Shown: positions 56,305-64,000, counted from the first letter of the stretch. The stretch: 64,000 nucleotides of DNA from Bradyrhizobium sp. CB1717 (GCF_029714325.1 NZ_CP121666.1:7471001-7535000), one strand, 5' to 3'. Translations and numbers: made by a program. The notes: generated from the sequence alone by a model not told the origin.

Positions 56305-57049
56305 CCCTTCATGCCGCATTTGAAGATGCTGTAGTAGCCCTCAGCGGTGTTGGTCGAGATCACCTTGTCGCCATCGCGGCGGACATATTCGTCCTTTGAG
56401 TGCTTCACTGTGTCGTGCTGCAAGCCTTCGACTTCGGCAATGTACTTGTAGGTCATCAGGTGCGCTTCACGCGAGAGATTTTCGCGAATGACTGGCATGA
56501 TGTCGCCAGCGCGCGTGCCATCGATATGGAAGGAACGGGCAGAGCCGCCGCGCTCCACAAGGGTCATAACGAGTTCTTATGAGCCCACGCAGCCTTGCCT
56601 TTGTTCACGCCTTCAAGGCGGCCAAAAAATGTTTCGTCGGCCTCGACCGGCTTGCCACCGCTGCCCATCGGCGGAAGCAAGCCGCCAGCGCGCATAGCCT
56701 CGCGGATACGATGGGCCAAGAACCAAGCCGTCTTGTAGGCGCAGCCAATTGTGCGGTGAAGCTGACGGGCGCTCACGCCTTTCTTGCTGGACGCCATCAG
56801 GAAGAACGCCTGAAGCCAGATCTGCAGCTTGATATGACTGCTCTCCATCACGCTCTTGGTCGTGACGGTGAAGTCCTTGCGACACTCCTTGGAGGCACAG
56901 CGGTAGACGCCGGGCTTCTTGGCATTCTCGTATGAGTGGTCGACCGTGCCGCAGTGCGGGCAAACGCGCTCGTCGCCCCAGCGCAGCTTTTCGAGGTAAG
57001 CGCGGGCGGCTTCGTGGGTCTGGAAATGGGGCGCGTTGAACTGAGACAT
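56305..57049 (-). pseudogene. IS1595-type transposase, N-terminal part, frameshifted and split by IS66
   Basis: The start MSQFNAPHFQTHEAARAYLE leads to the zinc finger (CPHCGTVDHSYENA, CASKECRKDF) and the catalytic ADETFFG. Near 56567 the frame ends (AHKNSL) and continues in another frame (MTLVERGGSARSFHIDG, then VISTNTAEGYYSIFKCGMKG) until the IS66 insertion. It is dead by both frameshift and insertion. Probable right end of this IS near 57120 (GGGGTCCGGCATCCGCCGAA on the minus strand). Confidence 0.85.
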
Positions 57050-57138
57050 GGGGCCAAATCCCTAAAGAATGCGTAGATTCTAGGGATATAGGGGACATTT
57101 TCGGCGGATGCCGGACCCCTTAATCAGGACGGAGCCGG

Positions 57139-57363
57139 ATGATGCTTAGCACATCTCGCTACGCAAGTGCGAAGCTATAAGACCTCGAATAAAAAGTTGC
57201 TCACGGTGCAGAAATCAGCCGAGAGGAGCTCGCGAGCGGCATTCTGCGGATTACGAAGCGTCTTCGAGATGAACTCGAAGCCGCGCTCAAGGTAATCGAT
57301 AGCCTCAAGGATCACACCGGGCTCACGGTGGCAGCCGCGCGACCTAAACAGCGGGAACGTTAG
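57139..57363 (+). pseudogene. Degenerate small gene
   Basis: The frame MMLSTSRYASAKL is followed by two TAA codons and then a protein-like stretch, EISREELASGILRITKRLRD and ELEAALKVIDSLKDHTGL, to a stop. Looks like a small helical protein gene with nonsense changes near its start. The frame between minus 57175 and 57417 is less convincing. Confidence 0.4.
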
Positions 57364-57428
57364 CGGCCACGTGACTCGGCGCTTTGAAGTGGACCGATAA
57401 AGCGCTGTCCCTGCCACGTGCCGCTAAC
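57359..57428. repeat. Hairpin repeat, type 2 (copy C)
   Basis: GTTAGCGGCCACGTG pairs with CACGTGCCGCTAAC. Internal ACTCGG and GCTGTCCCTGCC are conserved, and GCGCTTT/AAAGCGC forms an inner stem. Confidence 0.65.
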
Positions 57429-57539
57429 TTATCAGCTTCAAGCGAGGGCAAGAAGCTGACAGCGGTGTATTCTCCGGACGACTGCCCTAGAGCAACTACC
57501 AAGACAGGGCGGTGACTTGGCGATCAGTCTCAGGTCGCA

Positions 57540-57612
57540 GGTAGTGCGGGCGAGACTCGGTGCTGTTCGGTTGCGTTGGATCAAACGCTGTCCCTGCCCC
57601 GCCCGCGCTACC
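57540..57612. repeat. Hairpin repeat, type 1 (copy D)
   Basis: GGTAGTGCGGGCG pairs with CGCCCGCGCTACC; contains ACTCGG and GCTGTCCCTGCC. Same layout as copy A. Confidence 0.65.
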
Positions 57613-57616
57613 ATTT

Positions 57617-57692
57617 GAAGTTAGCTGGAACATGACTCGGCGCCGACCGTTCTGGTGCCATTGCGCTGTCCCTGCCACTCGCCACCAACTTC
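57617..57692. repeat. Hairpin repeat, type 2 (copy E)
   Basis: GAAGTTAGCTGG opposite CCACCAACTTC, with ACTCGGCGCC and GCGCTGTCCCTGCC inside. It follows copy D by 4 bp just as copy B follows copy A by 3 bp. Confidence 0.6.
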
Positions 57693-57891
57693 AAAGGCGT
57701 TTTACGCGGACTACCTTTCCGAAAGCTGACAAGGCGGGCGGCTATAGATCGCCGTCACGCTGCGGGCCTGCTTAGAATCTCGCGTAATATCTTTTGTGAA
57801 CAAACCATGGATCGGTCAAACCACTGTTGCTAACCGCTGGTATTGAGCCGATGACCGGCATCGGCTGGAGGCAACGCCCCAAGGGACCGCC

Positions 57892-58092
57892 ATGCCTAAT
57901 ACTATTCGCGAACAACTTGATGGAGTGGAGCGTGATATCAAACTCTACGAGGAATTCCACGACCGCGAGAAAACTCGCTTCGAACGTGAGTGCTTCCTTT
58001 GGACCGCGGAAGATCGCATCGAGTGGCAGAAGGCGTGTGTAACCCGAATACCGCCGTTTACTAGCAATGCGTGTGTAGTAGGCTCACTGTGA
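57892..58092 (+). CDS. Hypothetical small protein
   Basis: 66 residues with GGGA upstream. The first 50 residues are a charged helix (IREQLDGVERDIKLYEEFHD, REKTRFERECFLWTAEDRIE). The tail after CVTRIPPF is less convincing. Function unknown. Confidence 0.45.
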   Translation: MPNTIREQLDGVERDIKLYEEFHDREKTRFERECFLWTAEDRIEWQKACVTRIPPFTSNACVVGSL

Positions 58093-58121
58093 GCGTCTTA
58101 CGGGAGCGATGGAAATCAGTA

Positions 58122-58377
58122 ATGGCTGTGTACTTGGTCACTTGGGATATGCGCAGGCTAGACAGAATCTGATCGATTACCTTTAACACTTCAGCAAATC
58201 AGAGATGAGGCCTCGATTCCGTTCATCCAAGCACTCTCGACAGCTGACGCGCTAGATCCTGACATACGAAGGTACATGGACAAAGCCGATAGGCTTATCG
58301 TTACGAAATTGGTAAATGATCAGCATCAAGGCTGGTTGTCCCAACAGGTCTGGTAGTGGATCAATGCACGCATCTAA
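58122..58377 (+). pseudogene. SinR/Cas2-like small protein remnant
   Basis: It starts MAVYLVTWDMRRLDRI, the typical opening of small SinR-type proteins, then loses frame. The later part (RYMDKADRLIVTKLVNDQHQ, GWLSQQVW, TAG, WINARI) matches the expected end. Internal deletion plus a nonsense codon. There is no CRISPR array nearby. Confidence 0.5.
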
Positions 58378-58437
58378 CTGCAGGAACACGCTGGGTTACC
58401 ATTCGTCTTACTTTTCGCTTCGATGGACTGATTATTT

Positions 58438-58956
58438 ATGAGCAATTCTGATTTTGACGATGCGCCCCGGTGGTATTGGGCAGCGGATAGCGGGCGTGGA
58501 TTGGACATCGACGCCTTTGAACGGGCTGATGATCGATTTGTGATCGCAAGTGGTCAGCGAGAGCTATGGGCGCGCGTTCCTCGCGAGGTCAATCCGCGTG
58601 GCGACTGCGCCTGGAGTTCTTTTGGGGCTGCTGATGGTAAGGCGACCCTCGCCGACTGCATGAGGGTGTTCCTGCAAGCTCGTGAAATCTACGGCGTATC
58701 TCTCAACAGACTTGTTCTGGAGTTCGCGCGCGTCCCCGTTTTCGCGAAGTTCATAAAGGATAGTCCTTCCGCTTTGGGGAATTCGGTTTCCAATCCTGTG
58801 GGTAAGGGTCCGCTGCCAGGACCAGCTTACGATGGCAACGTCGAGCGTCAGGTTGGTCAACGCATCGCCGACACGTTGGGCTTGGAAGAGGATTGGTGGC
58901 GCCGAATACGGCATCTTCACGCCTCAGGCGAAAATGAGTTCGTGGGACGGACTTAG
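58438..58956 (+). CDS. Hypothetical protein
   Basis: 172 residues, soluble and acidic (APRWYWAADSGRGLDIDAFE, KATLADCMRVFLQAREIYGV, DTLGLEEDWWRRIRHL). No family recognised. Its end overlaps the start of the next small membrane gene by 23 bp, suggesting an operon. Confidence 0.6.
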   Translation: MSNSDFDDAPRWYWAADSGRGLDIDAFERADDRFVIASGQRELWARVPREVNPRGDCAWSSFGAADGKATLADCMRVFLQAREIYGVSLNRLVLEFARVPVFAKFIKDSPSALGNSVSNPVGKGPLPGPAYDGNVERQVGQRIADTLGLEEDWWRRIRHLHASGENEFVGRT

Positions 58957-59062
58957 CCTTGGCCAGTTCTTGGCGCGAGTGGCGTTTTCAGTCGCTATCA
59001 CGGCCGCCGTCGTCGTGGGAACTTTCGTCGCAATCCGCTACATGGTCGGATTTCATCGGTGA
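58934..59062 (+). CDS. Small single-pass membrane protein
   Basis: 42 residues from ATG 58934, with one hydrophobic helix (ARVAFSVAITAAVVVGTFVA). Overlaps the gene upstream. A longer frame from 58832 is unlikely because it lies within that gene. Confidence 0.5.
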   Translation: MSSWDGLSLGQFLARVAFSVAITAAVVVGTFVAIRYMVGFHR

Positions 59063-59084
59063 TCACAGCAAGACAGCGCAGCGA

Positions 59085-59289
59085 CGGCGAATGAACAAGA
59101 TGTTTTCGGCCGGATCGATGAAATCGAACTCAACGAGTGGGCGGCGATCATAGTTGAGCAGGTCGACGACGAGATCGCCTTCGTCATCGCAAGCATTGTC
59201 GGCGTGCATTTTCAGGTCACGAGTTCTATCGTGCCTGGGCTGTTGCCGCCGAGAATGCGGCTAAGTTCGATGCATCAACCGAGCCCTAA
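59085..59289 (+). pseudogene. Frameshifted small gene
   Basis: One frame gives DEIELNEWAAIIVEQVDDEI; another gives EFYRAWAVAAENAAKFDAST to a stop at 59289. Together they look like one short protein with a frameshift near 59215. Confidence 0.4.
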
Positions 59290-59853
59290 CCGCCGCAAGT
59301 GCTAGACCAAGAAGTCTAACCAACGTCCGGGCAAAACTCTGCGTCCCGCCAGCGTGACCGACGGGTTTTTAGCCTTGTGAAGGCTCAGTTCGCTTGGATG
59401 GCGGAAAGGACGGCCTGCAAAGCGGTCTGGGGCGGATTATCCCAGATTAGATACCACATCCCCGGGTGCTGCTCCCTTCGCACTCGAGACGGCAGCCCGG
59501 TTCATAAAACCATTCCAACTTATCACCGCCCTCTGTCGCGGTCCCCCAGCAATCTCTGAGCTGATACCGACTTGGTGGTTCGTGCTTGTTACCTTCAGGA
59601 GACGGTCCCAAAGAACCGGTTGATGGCCGAGGCGAGTTTCTTGAGCAGACAGTGTGCCAGCTATCAACGTGCCAGCCGCGTTTGGTGGTGACGTACTGGA
59701 GCAGCTCCAGCGTTCCATGCCTCGTCGAGGGCGGGACATTCACCAAGGCCCACGCCACCGTGGCCTCCTCGTCCCGGCTGTGTCCATGTCTCGCTCTGCA
59801 ACACGACGGCAGGCCGCTTGTTTTCCAAGCTCGATTAGCGTACTACACTTATT
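59290..59853. other. No gene recognised
   Basis: Short frames on both strands (up to about 130 codons) have no recognisable motif and mutually overlap; likely non-coding or decayed. Confidence 0.4.
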
Positions 59854-60245
59854 ATGAAGCCGTCAACGAAAAACGTAGTACGGAAACGTCCGGGCCGGCC
59901 GGCCACCGGTCAGGACCCGGTTACGGCTATCCGCCTGTCCTCGGAATTACGGAAAAGGGTCGATGCCTGGGCGGCTAAGCAAGAAGACCTCCCCGGCCGC
60001 TCCGAAGCCATCCGCCGCCTGGTCGAGCTGGGGCTCGGCAGAGCCTTCTCATGTGCAAGGCCTGCGACAAGGGCCGGTGGCGCCAGCGCTGATAGAGCCA
60101 AAGAACTTGCCGAAAAAACCATCGATCGCGTGGCCGATCGGAGACTCCATCCGAAGAGAAGGTGGTTCGCAGGCGCAGGCTGGTGAAAGGGCCCTCGGAA
60201 TTCCGGGAAGACCGTCTCGATCAACCCCGCCCCAAAAAGAGATAG
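59854..60245 (+). pseudogene. Ribbon-helix-helix (CopG-like) DNA-binding protein with C-terminal frameshift
   Basis: The N-terminal RHH domain is intact: RPGRPATGQDPVTAIRLSSE, LRKRVDAWAAKQEDLPGRSE, AIRRLVELGL. Near 60137 the frame changes; the expected tail (RRRRLVKGPSEFREDRLDQP) is found in a different frame ending at 60245. The open frame as it stands ends at 60186 with an altered tail and might still bind DNA. Confidence 0.6.
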
Positions 60246-60246
60246 G

Positions 60247-60405
60247 ATGGACGCGCTCGCCGAGGTACTCCAGCCGGTGAGGCTTCGGCATTGGCTCATA
60301 ATCGCTTGCGGCGTCTTCATTGTTCTCGGCGTCTCGGGCCTGATCCGACGGTCTCGCCGAGTAAGCTCTGAAGTCGAGGACGAGGTTATCCCCGACGCCA
60401 AATAG
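60247..60405 (+). CDS. Small single-pass membrane protein
   Basis: 52 residues. One membrane helix (WLIIACGVFIVLGVSGLI) follows a short N-terminus, then a charged cytoplasmic tail. Its ATG comes one base after the original stop of the RHH gene, suggesting translational coupling in the ancestor. Confidence 0.55.
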   Translation: MDALAEVLQPVRLRHWLIIACGVFIVLGVSGLIRRSRRVSSEVEDEVIPDAK

Positions 60406-60425
60406 TAAATCTGGGGAGAAGGAAG

Positions 60426-60707
60426 ATGATGAGGGCTGCGCTGATTCTCGCCACCGCCATTCTCGGCTTTTCGGCATCTGCCTACGCTCAAACTGGCGCG
60501 CCGAAGGCGACCGCGCCCCCCAAAGCCCGCGCGGCCAAGCCGCAAAAACAGCCGCTGGCCCCGATGGGTTGTAAGCTCGTGGGAACGGTGAGAGGGACCA
60601 AGCTTTGGGCAGGCGATTGTGTCACACCGTCGGAGCTCAGGGGTACTACACCCGCCGCCGAACCCGCCGCGCCGGAAACACCTCCCGAAGCACCTGACAA
60701 ACAGTAG
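60426..60707 (+). CDS. Small secreted Pro/Ala-rich protein
   Basis: 93 residues with GGGGAGAAGG before ATG-ATG. A signal peptide ends at SAYAQ. The mature part is Pro/Ala/Lys-rich with two cysteines flanking CKLVGTVRGTKLWAGDC, which could form a disulfide. Function unknown; similar short periplasmic proteins are common in this group. Confidence 0.65.
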   Translation: MMRAALILATAILGFSASAYAQTGAPKATAPPKARAAKPQKQPLAPMGCKLVGTVRGTKLWAGDCVTPSELRGTTPAAEPAAPETPPEAPDKQ

Positions 60708-60744
60708 GCGGTCGAGATATCGCTGCGATGGAGCTTTTTTTGGG

Positions 60745-60993
60745 ATGTCCGCCCGAGAAACACGCATAGATGCGACGTTAAAGCGCGAAGCTACGGTCAA
60801 ACAGCTATTGCGGCGCGCCGTCAAGCGTAGCCGGCTCAGCGAGTCCGTTTCAGTAGGGGCCCACGGGCGGGAGACAGACCCGAATCGAGAGTTTGCGCCG
60901 GATAGCGACACGGACGCCATTGTGTGGTTCCTGATAGCGCTCCCGATATTCATCGTAGCTCACGCGATCTGCGTGAAGATTGGCGCCATCTAA
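60745..60993 (+). CDS. Small C-terminally anchored membrane protein
   Basis: 82 residues. A basic N-terminal half (ATLKREATVKQLLRRAVKRS) precedes a C-terminal hydrophobic helix (IVWFLIALPIFIVAHAICV). No family recognised. Confidence 0.45.
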   Translation: MSARETRIDATLKREATVKQLLRRAVKRSRLSESVSVGAHGRETDPNREFAPDSDTDAIVWFLIALPIFIVAHAICVKIGAI

Positions 60994-61083
60994 GCCTACG
61001 CGCATCCCGAAACCGGTGGTTCCGGGCTCCCTGCCTTGGCTGCGGAAGTTGCGATAGACCTTCAATTTTCGGGGAGAGTGGCG

Positions 61084-61197
61084 GTGACGCCAGACCAGAA
61101 AGCAGCGTTCGATGCCATCATGGGTTTCGTCCATCGCGCAGTAATGAAGGTTGCTGAACTTCCTGAAGAAGAGCGCGCGAGGACGCTGACGCCCTAG
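61084..61197 (+). CDS. Small hypothetical protein
   Basis: 37 residues from GTG with GGGGAGA 7 bp upstream (TPDQKAAFDAIMGFVHRAVM, KVAELPEEERARTL). Looks like a genuine short helical protein. Function unknown. Confidence 0.4.
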   Translation: MTPDQKAAFDAIMGFVHRAVMKVAELPEEERARTLTP

Positions 61198-61220
61198 CCT
61201 GTCAGGCTTGGAATGCCCGC

Positions 61221-61519
61221 ATGCTTGGTTTCCAAGGCCCTGCGCAGCCCTCCCCGGTGCTCGGCGACGCCCTCAATGCCGGCTATCGCTATCTTGAGGT
61301 GAACTGTCTCGGTTGCGACACCCACCAGACCGTAGCGCTCGATATCGTTCGGCGGCCCAAGATCACGCCCATCCAAGAGCTTAAGCGCTATATGCGATGC
61401 GAGCAATGCTCAGTCAGGGGCGCCCGTTTAAGCGCAGCCATCTCGTCGCCTTGCGGACCACGAAGATCTCGGCCAGTAATCCACCTTCTGTTTGGTGGCC
61501 GGGGATCGCTGAGAATTGA
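61221..61519 (+). pseudogene. Zinc-ribbon small protein with a frameshift
   Basis: MLGFQGPAQPSPVLGDALNA and YLEVNCLGCDTHQTVALDIV lead to RYMRCEQC, giving two CxxC pairs. Near 61420 the frame shifts; the expected end (FKRSHLVALRTTKISASNPP, SVWWPG) is found in another frame. Family is common in Bradyrhizobium to my recollection, function unknown. Confidence 0.6.
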
Positions 61520-61561
61520 AGCTGTCTGCTGAACGATCTTACGCCAGCCCTGAAGCGCCGC

Positions 61562-61778
61562 GCGCAAGCTTGTCGGATTGGCAGCCAGCATTGAGCCGGT
61601 CCAGGATGGCCGCATCTACATCGAGCGGATCAATGCGCGATTTCTCTACACGCTCAAGGCCAGCGGGCCGGAGTTCGGAGCTGGCATCAAGCACGCTGTT
61701 TAGAAGGGCTGGCTCGAGCTACACGAGAGCAGGACTTTCGTGCGTTTGCTGGAGCCGGGAAAGGTGCTGACAACGTAG
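61562..61778 (+). pseudogene. Small gene with an in-frame TAG
   Basis: The frame reads SIEPVQDGRIYIERINARFL, YTLKASGPEFGAGIKHAV, a TAG, then KGWLELHESRTFVRLLEPGK and a stop. Continuity on both sides of TAG shows one ancestral gene. No convincing start codon. Confidence 0.45.
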
Positions 61779-61925
61779 ACCAACCGGCCCCAGCCTGGAG
61801 GTTTTTCCGGATCGAAAAACGAGCTGGGACCGAGAGGTCTGCCGCTATCTGGTCGCGGCAAACGCACCTTAATCCCAAAAAATCACCCCCTCGGGATTCA
61901 CATTTGTGAATCGACGCAAATGATG

Positions 61926-61952
61926 CCCCAGCTCGCGTGGGACGAGCTGGGG
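61926..61952. repeat. Perfect 10-bp-stem hairpin
   Basis: CCCCAGCTCG and CGAGCTGGGG are separated by 7 bases. No T run follows in either direction, so it is not a classic terminator. Confidence 0.5.
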
Positions 61953-62166
61953 TCCGGAGGCAGCAGACCGGGCGAGCCGGTAAGGTCGCCTCAATTGGCT
62001 GCCGGTCTCCGCGCTGGCGAGCCTTGTTCTGGCTAGTGATCTTCAGAAATTGGTGCCGGTCGTCGTCTTTTTGCTTGCTCGTTCCTCGCTGGCCATACGG
62101 CCTCAGCGTCCGAGCCAGCCCCGGAAAATGCTTGAGGCCGTTTTGTTGTTTCCTGTCACGAACCTG

Positions 62167-62182
62167 TGGCACGGCCATTGCT
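62167..62182 (+). promoter_or_regulatory. Orphan sigma-54 promoter
   Basis: TGGCACGGCCATTGCT is a perfect -24/-12 element, differing by one base from that at 2137. The only gene ahead on this strand starts beyond a strong hairpin at 62225, and the MarR gene runs the other way. It could drive a short RNA of about 50-80 nt or be stranded by rearrangement. Confidence 0.6.
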
Positions 62183-62224
62183 AGGGTAGCGCTAACTGGG
62201 ATTTAGGGCTCAGTTTGAGAATGA

Positions 62225-62262
62225 AACGCTGCCGGGACATGTATTTCGAGCCCGGCAGCGTT
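62225..62262. terminator. Hairpin terminator after the MarR gene
   Basis: AACGCTGCCGGG pairs perfectly with CCCGGCAGCGTT, starting at the MarR stop codon. Read leftward it is followed by a T-containing run (TTTCATTCTC), so it probably terminates the MarR transcript and may also stop rightward transcription from 62167. Confidence 0.65.
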
Positions 62263-62745
62263 CTATTTCGAGAAACTGGTGGCACAGCCGCCCGCGCCCT
62301 CAAGCTTATCTCGCAAGGCCGTGATCACGCGATGGACAATCCGTATATCCTTGACCGATAGCCCTTCTGAAAGATCGTTGATCCAGGGAGCCTGCAATTC
62401 CATTGCGGCTTCGAAGGCACGCTGTCCATTCTCAGTGAGCACGACGAGCTGCGCCCGTCGGTGATGCGGGTTGACCTCAAAAGATACGAGGCCCTCCCTG
62501 TGCAGATCATTGATAATCCGCTGCACGTTTTGACGATTGCCGCCGAGGTCGCGTGCGAGCCAAGCGACCGGTTGGGGACGTTCGGCGGACACAATGGCGC
62601 CAAGCACCTGCCAGCGTGCGCTTGTTAGGCCAAGCGGGGCGACCAGACGGTCGCCGGCCGTCAGAAGTAGGCTGTCGAGCCTGAAAAGATCGAGAACAAG
62701 GTCGGTCAGGGCGTCACCCTCGGGGGTTCGCTCGGCTTTTTTCAT
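62263..62745 (-). CDS. MarR-family transcriptional regulator
   Basis: 160 residues. Winged-helix core: LGLTSARWQVLGAIVSAERP, ARDLGGNRQNVQRIINDLHR and the wing NPHHRRAQLVVLTENGQRAF. Divergent from the ABM monooxygenase gene across an AT-rich gap with a perfect operator-like palindrome, so it probably represses both directions. Confidence 0.9.
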   Translation of the reverse strand: MKKAERTPEGDALTDLVLDLFRLDSLLLTAGDRLVAPLGLTSARWQVLGAIVSAERPQPVAWLARDLGGNRQNVQRIINDLHREGLVSFEVNPHHRRAQLVVLTENGQRAFEAAMELQAPWINDLSEGLSVKDIRIVHRVITALRDKLEGAGGCATSFSK

Positions 62746-62764
62746 TTGTCACCATTGTTTTATA

Positions 62765-62793
62765 TTGACACTATAATGTCAATCTGTTATGTA
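62765..62793. promoter_or_regulatory. MarR operator palindrome and promoter
   Basis: TTGACA-CTATAA-TGTCAA (62765-62782) is a perfect inverted repeat. Its left half also serves as a -35 box (TTGACA), with TATGTA 17 bp on as a possible -10 for the rightward genes. Overlap of operator and promoter fits repression. Confidence 0.6.
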
Positions 62794-62830
62794 ATCATAA
62801 TACCAATTAGGCATCACATATTAAATAGCG

Positions 62831-63211
62831 ATGGAGGCACTCATGTCGTTGCTACGCCCACTGGACCCTTCCTTCCCGATCGACCGCCAGATTGCTATCG
62901 AGGCAAATTCGGTCGTCCTGGTGAACTTATTCACTCTCGACAAAGCCGATGAGGCGGCTTTTCTCAAAACCTGGCAGGACGACGCAGCGTTCATGAAGCG
63001 ACAGCCGGGCTTCATTTCCACTCAGCTGCACAGAGCTCTCGGCGACAGTTCGACCTATCTGAACTACGCCGTCTGGGAATCCACCGCACACTTCCGCGCG
63101 GCCTTCACCCATCCTGACTTTCTAGCAAAAATCGCCACCTATCCGGCCTCGGCGATAGCTTCCCCTCATCTGTTCCAGAAAGTTGCCGTGCCCGGCATCT
63201 GCGTTGCCTAG
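62831..63211 (+). CDS. ABM-domain (antibiotic biosynthesis monooxygenase-like) protein
   Basis: 126 residues. The dimeric ferredoxin-like fold is recognised by SVVLVNLFTLDKADEAAFLK, KRQPGFISTQLHRAL and YLNYAVWESTAHFRAAF. An ATG four codons in is an alternative start. Such proteins oxidise quinone-like compounds or degrade reactive electrophiles. Controlled probably by the divergent MarR protein. Confidence 0.85.
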   Translation: MEALMSLLRPLDPSFPIDRQIAIEANSVVLVNLFTLDKADEAAFLKTWQDDAAFMKRQPGFISTQLHRALGDSSTYLNYAVWESTAHFRAAFTHPDFLAKIATYPASAIASPHLFQKVAVPGICVA

Positions 63212-63241
63212 CCCTGCTGTTTTTAGGAAGGGAAGATACTC

Positions 63242-63724
63242 ATGATCAAGTTAATCCATCCTGTCGCTGGCGCCTTGGCTATCGCAACGATAGGCACATT
63301 TTGGCTTTCGACGGTACTCAGCGAGCTGTTCGCGTCCCATGCCACAGTTGCAACGGTTAAGAGCACCATACCGTGGGGTTTCTTGTTGCTGATTCCGGCG
63401 CTCGCTGCGACCGGTGGTACAGGTGTCATCTTGGCAAAGGGGCTCCGGGCCGGACTGATCGGGGCCAAATTCAAGCGCATGCCATTCATTGCAGGAAACG
63501 GAATCCTGATTCTTATTCCGTCTGCGCTCTTCCTTGCTTCCAAGGCTCAGGCGGCAGAATTCGATGCCACGTTCTATGCTGTGCAGGCGATCGAGCTCGT
63601 CGCGGGCGCAACAAACATTACACTTCTTGCTCTCAACATGCGGGACGGTCTCAAAATGAAGGGATGGTTGCGCCGCAAACCCGCTGGATCACCTGAACCG
63701 GAACTGCGCGGACAACTGACCTGA
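63242..63724 (+). CDS. Four-helix membrane protein
   Basis: 160 residues with four membrane helices (VAGALAIATIGTFWLSTVL, IPWGFLLLIPALAATGGTGV, FIAGNGILILIPSALFLA, IELVAGATNITLLALNM). It follows the ABM gene by 30 bp with a GGAAGGGA-like site, so it is in the same operon. Function unknown; I do not recognise a named family. Confidence 0.75.
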   Translation: MIKLIHPVAGALAIATIGTFWLSTVLSELFASHATVATVKSTIPWGFLLLIPALAATGGTGVILAKGLRAGLIGAKFKRMPFIAGNGILILIPSALFLASKAQAAEFDATFYAVQAIELVAGATNITLLALNMRDGLKMKGWLRRKPAGSPEPELRGQLT

Positions 63725-63868
63725 CGCCCGGTATTGTGGCTTATGAGCATATATTCACAAACTCACAATGAGCTGGCCGGAAGGCGTTGGTTCGTTGCAT
63801 CGACGTTGAAACGGTTCCCCCGGCCGACAGCGCCGAGGCGTTCTCATGACCCACTAGAGGAGCGCGCT

Positions 63869-64000
63869 ATGTCCTGGAAGTGGAAGCCGAGTTGGTACAT
63901 CTTGGGCGGCAAGGCCAGCATCGTGCAACCGGCCCTTCAATGTCTTGTCACAAAACGCTCGACTGTCTTTAAGATCGACGGCCGCCGCGTACCCAAGCGG
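63869..64000 (+). CDS. Hypothetical protein, 5' end only
   Basis: The ATG has GAGGAG 7 bp upstream, and the frame is open to the right edge (44 codons: MSWKWKPSWYILGGKASIVQ, then PALQCLVTKRSTVF). Too short to classify. Confidence 0.45.
   Translation, partial: MSWKWKPSWYILGGKASIVQPALQCLVTKRSTVFKIDGRRVPKR

Noticed and set aside
51039..57692. Hairpin repeats as integron attC sites
   Set aside because: The ends read GTTAGC...GCTAAC rather than the R-box order RYYYAAC...GTTRRRY, the small genes point both ways, and no integron integrase is present.
58122..58377. Cas2-like remnant as part of a CRISPR system
   Set aside because: It matches the SinR-type relatives outside CRISPR, is degenerate, and no repeats or other cas genes occur in the window.
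59447..59978. Overlapping ORFs of 100-130 codons on both strands
   Set aside because: No motif, ribosome binding site or similarity could be recognised in any of them.

Overview
The window looks like accessory DNA from an alphaproteobacterium of the Bradyrhizobium type. This is an inference from gene content, not a database match. The basis is the GC-rich coding style, many IS remnants, several LysR regulators, DUF3892/DUF768-like small proteins, -24/-12 (sigma-54) promoter sequences, and a PqqA peptide and small proteins of the kind I associate with that genus. No rRNA, tRNA, CRISPR array or replication origin was recognised.

Region 1 (1-9761) holds a probable specialised-metabolite locus broken up by mobile elements. 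It has a leftward NRPS that begins with a formyltransferase-like domain and runs off the left edge, a rightward TauD-type Fe(II)/2-oxoglutarate dioxygenase, and, beyond an IS-rich insert (3.3-7.1 kb), a HemN-like radical SAM enzyme followed closely by a SAM methyltransferase. Sigma-54 promoter sequences lie in front of the dioxygenase (perfect), the radical SAM gene (one deviation, with an upstream TGT-N10-ACA NifA-type site) and, more weakly, the NRPS. This points to a nitrogen-fixation or symbiosis-controlled peptide-type product.

Region 2 (10.8-18.4 kb, leftward) is a copper membrane monooxygenase operon. In transcription order it contains two tiny ORFs, an extra pqqA, pmoC, pmoA, pmoB, a PmoD-like gene, copC, a copD-cytochrome c-thioredoxin-like fusion, a His/Met-rich periplasmic protein, and the truncated start of an acyl-CoA synthetase translationally coupled to the last gene. 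PqqA suggests PQQ-dependent alcohol oxidation. The acyl-CoA synthetase remnant fits oxidation of a short hydrocarbon to its acid better than methanotrophy, but neither is proven.

Region 3 (18.6-32 kb) has an IS-like inverted repeat and a group II intron remnant, then FMN-binding and glutathione transferase genes. After these comes a catabolic-looking set: an aldoxime dehydratase with two in-frame TAG codons, an MHS transporter, a nitronate monooxygenase-like protein, LysR regulators, a methylmalonate-semialdehyde dehydrogenase-like enzyme, a nitrilase and a sulfite-oxidase-fold enzyme. The set suggests aldoxime, nitrile and nitro compound metabolism.

Region 4 (32-48.3 kb) is mostly transport and amino-compound catabolism: a LysR regulator, an ActP/DUF485 carboxylate symporter, an NrtABC/SsuABC-type ABC system, a second five-gene operon (PotD-like binding protein, fused permease, creatinase-like M24 protein, PotA-like ATPase, M20 hydrolase) opposite an Lrp/AsnC regulator, then diaminopropionate ammonia-lyase-like and class V aminotransferase-like genes.

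Region 5 (48.3-62.2 kb) is a patchwork of small orphan genes, many frameshifted or cut short. A family of roughly 75-bp hairpin repeats runs through it. It also contains an IS1595-type transposase interrupted by an IS66-type element whose two ends are both left ends and which carries a clean 8-bp target duplication. Region 6 (62.2-64 kb) is a MarR regulator divergent from an ABM-domain monooxygenase and a membrane protein, followed by a partial gene at the right edge.
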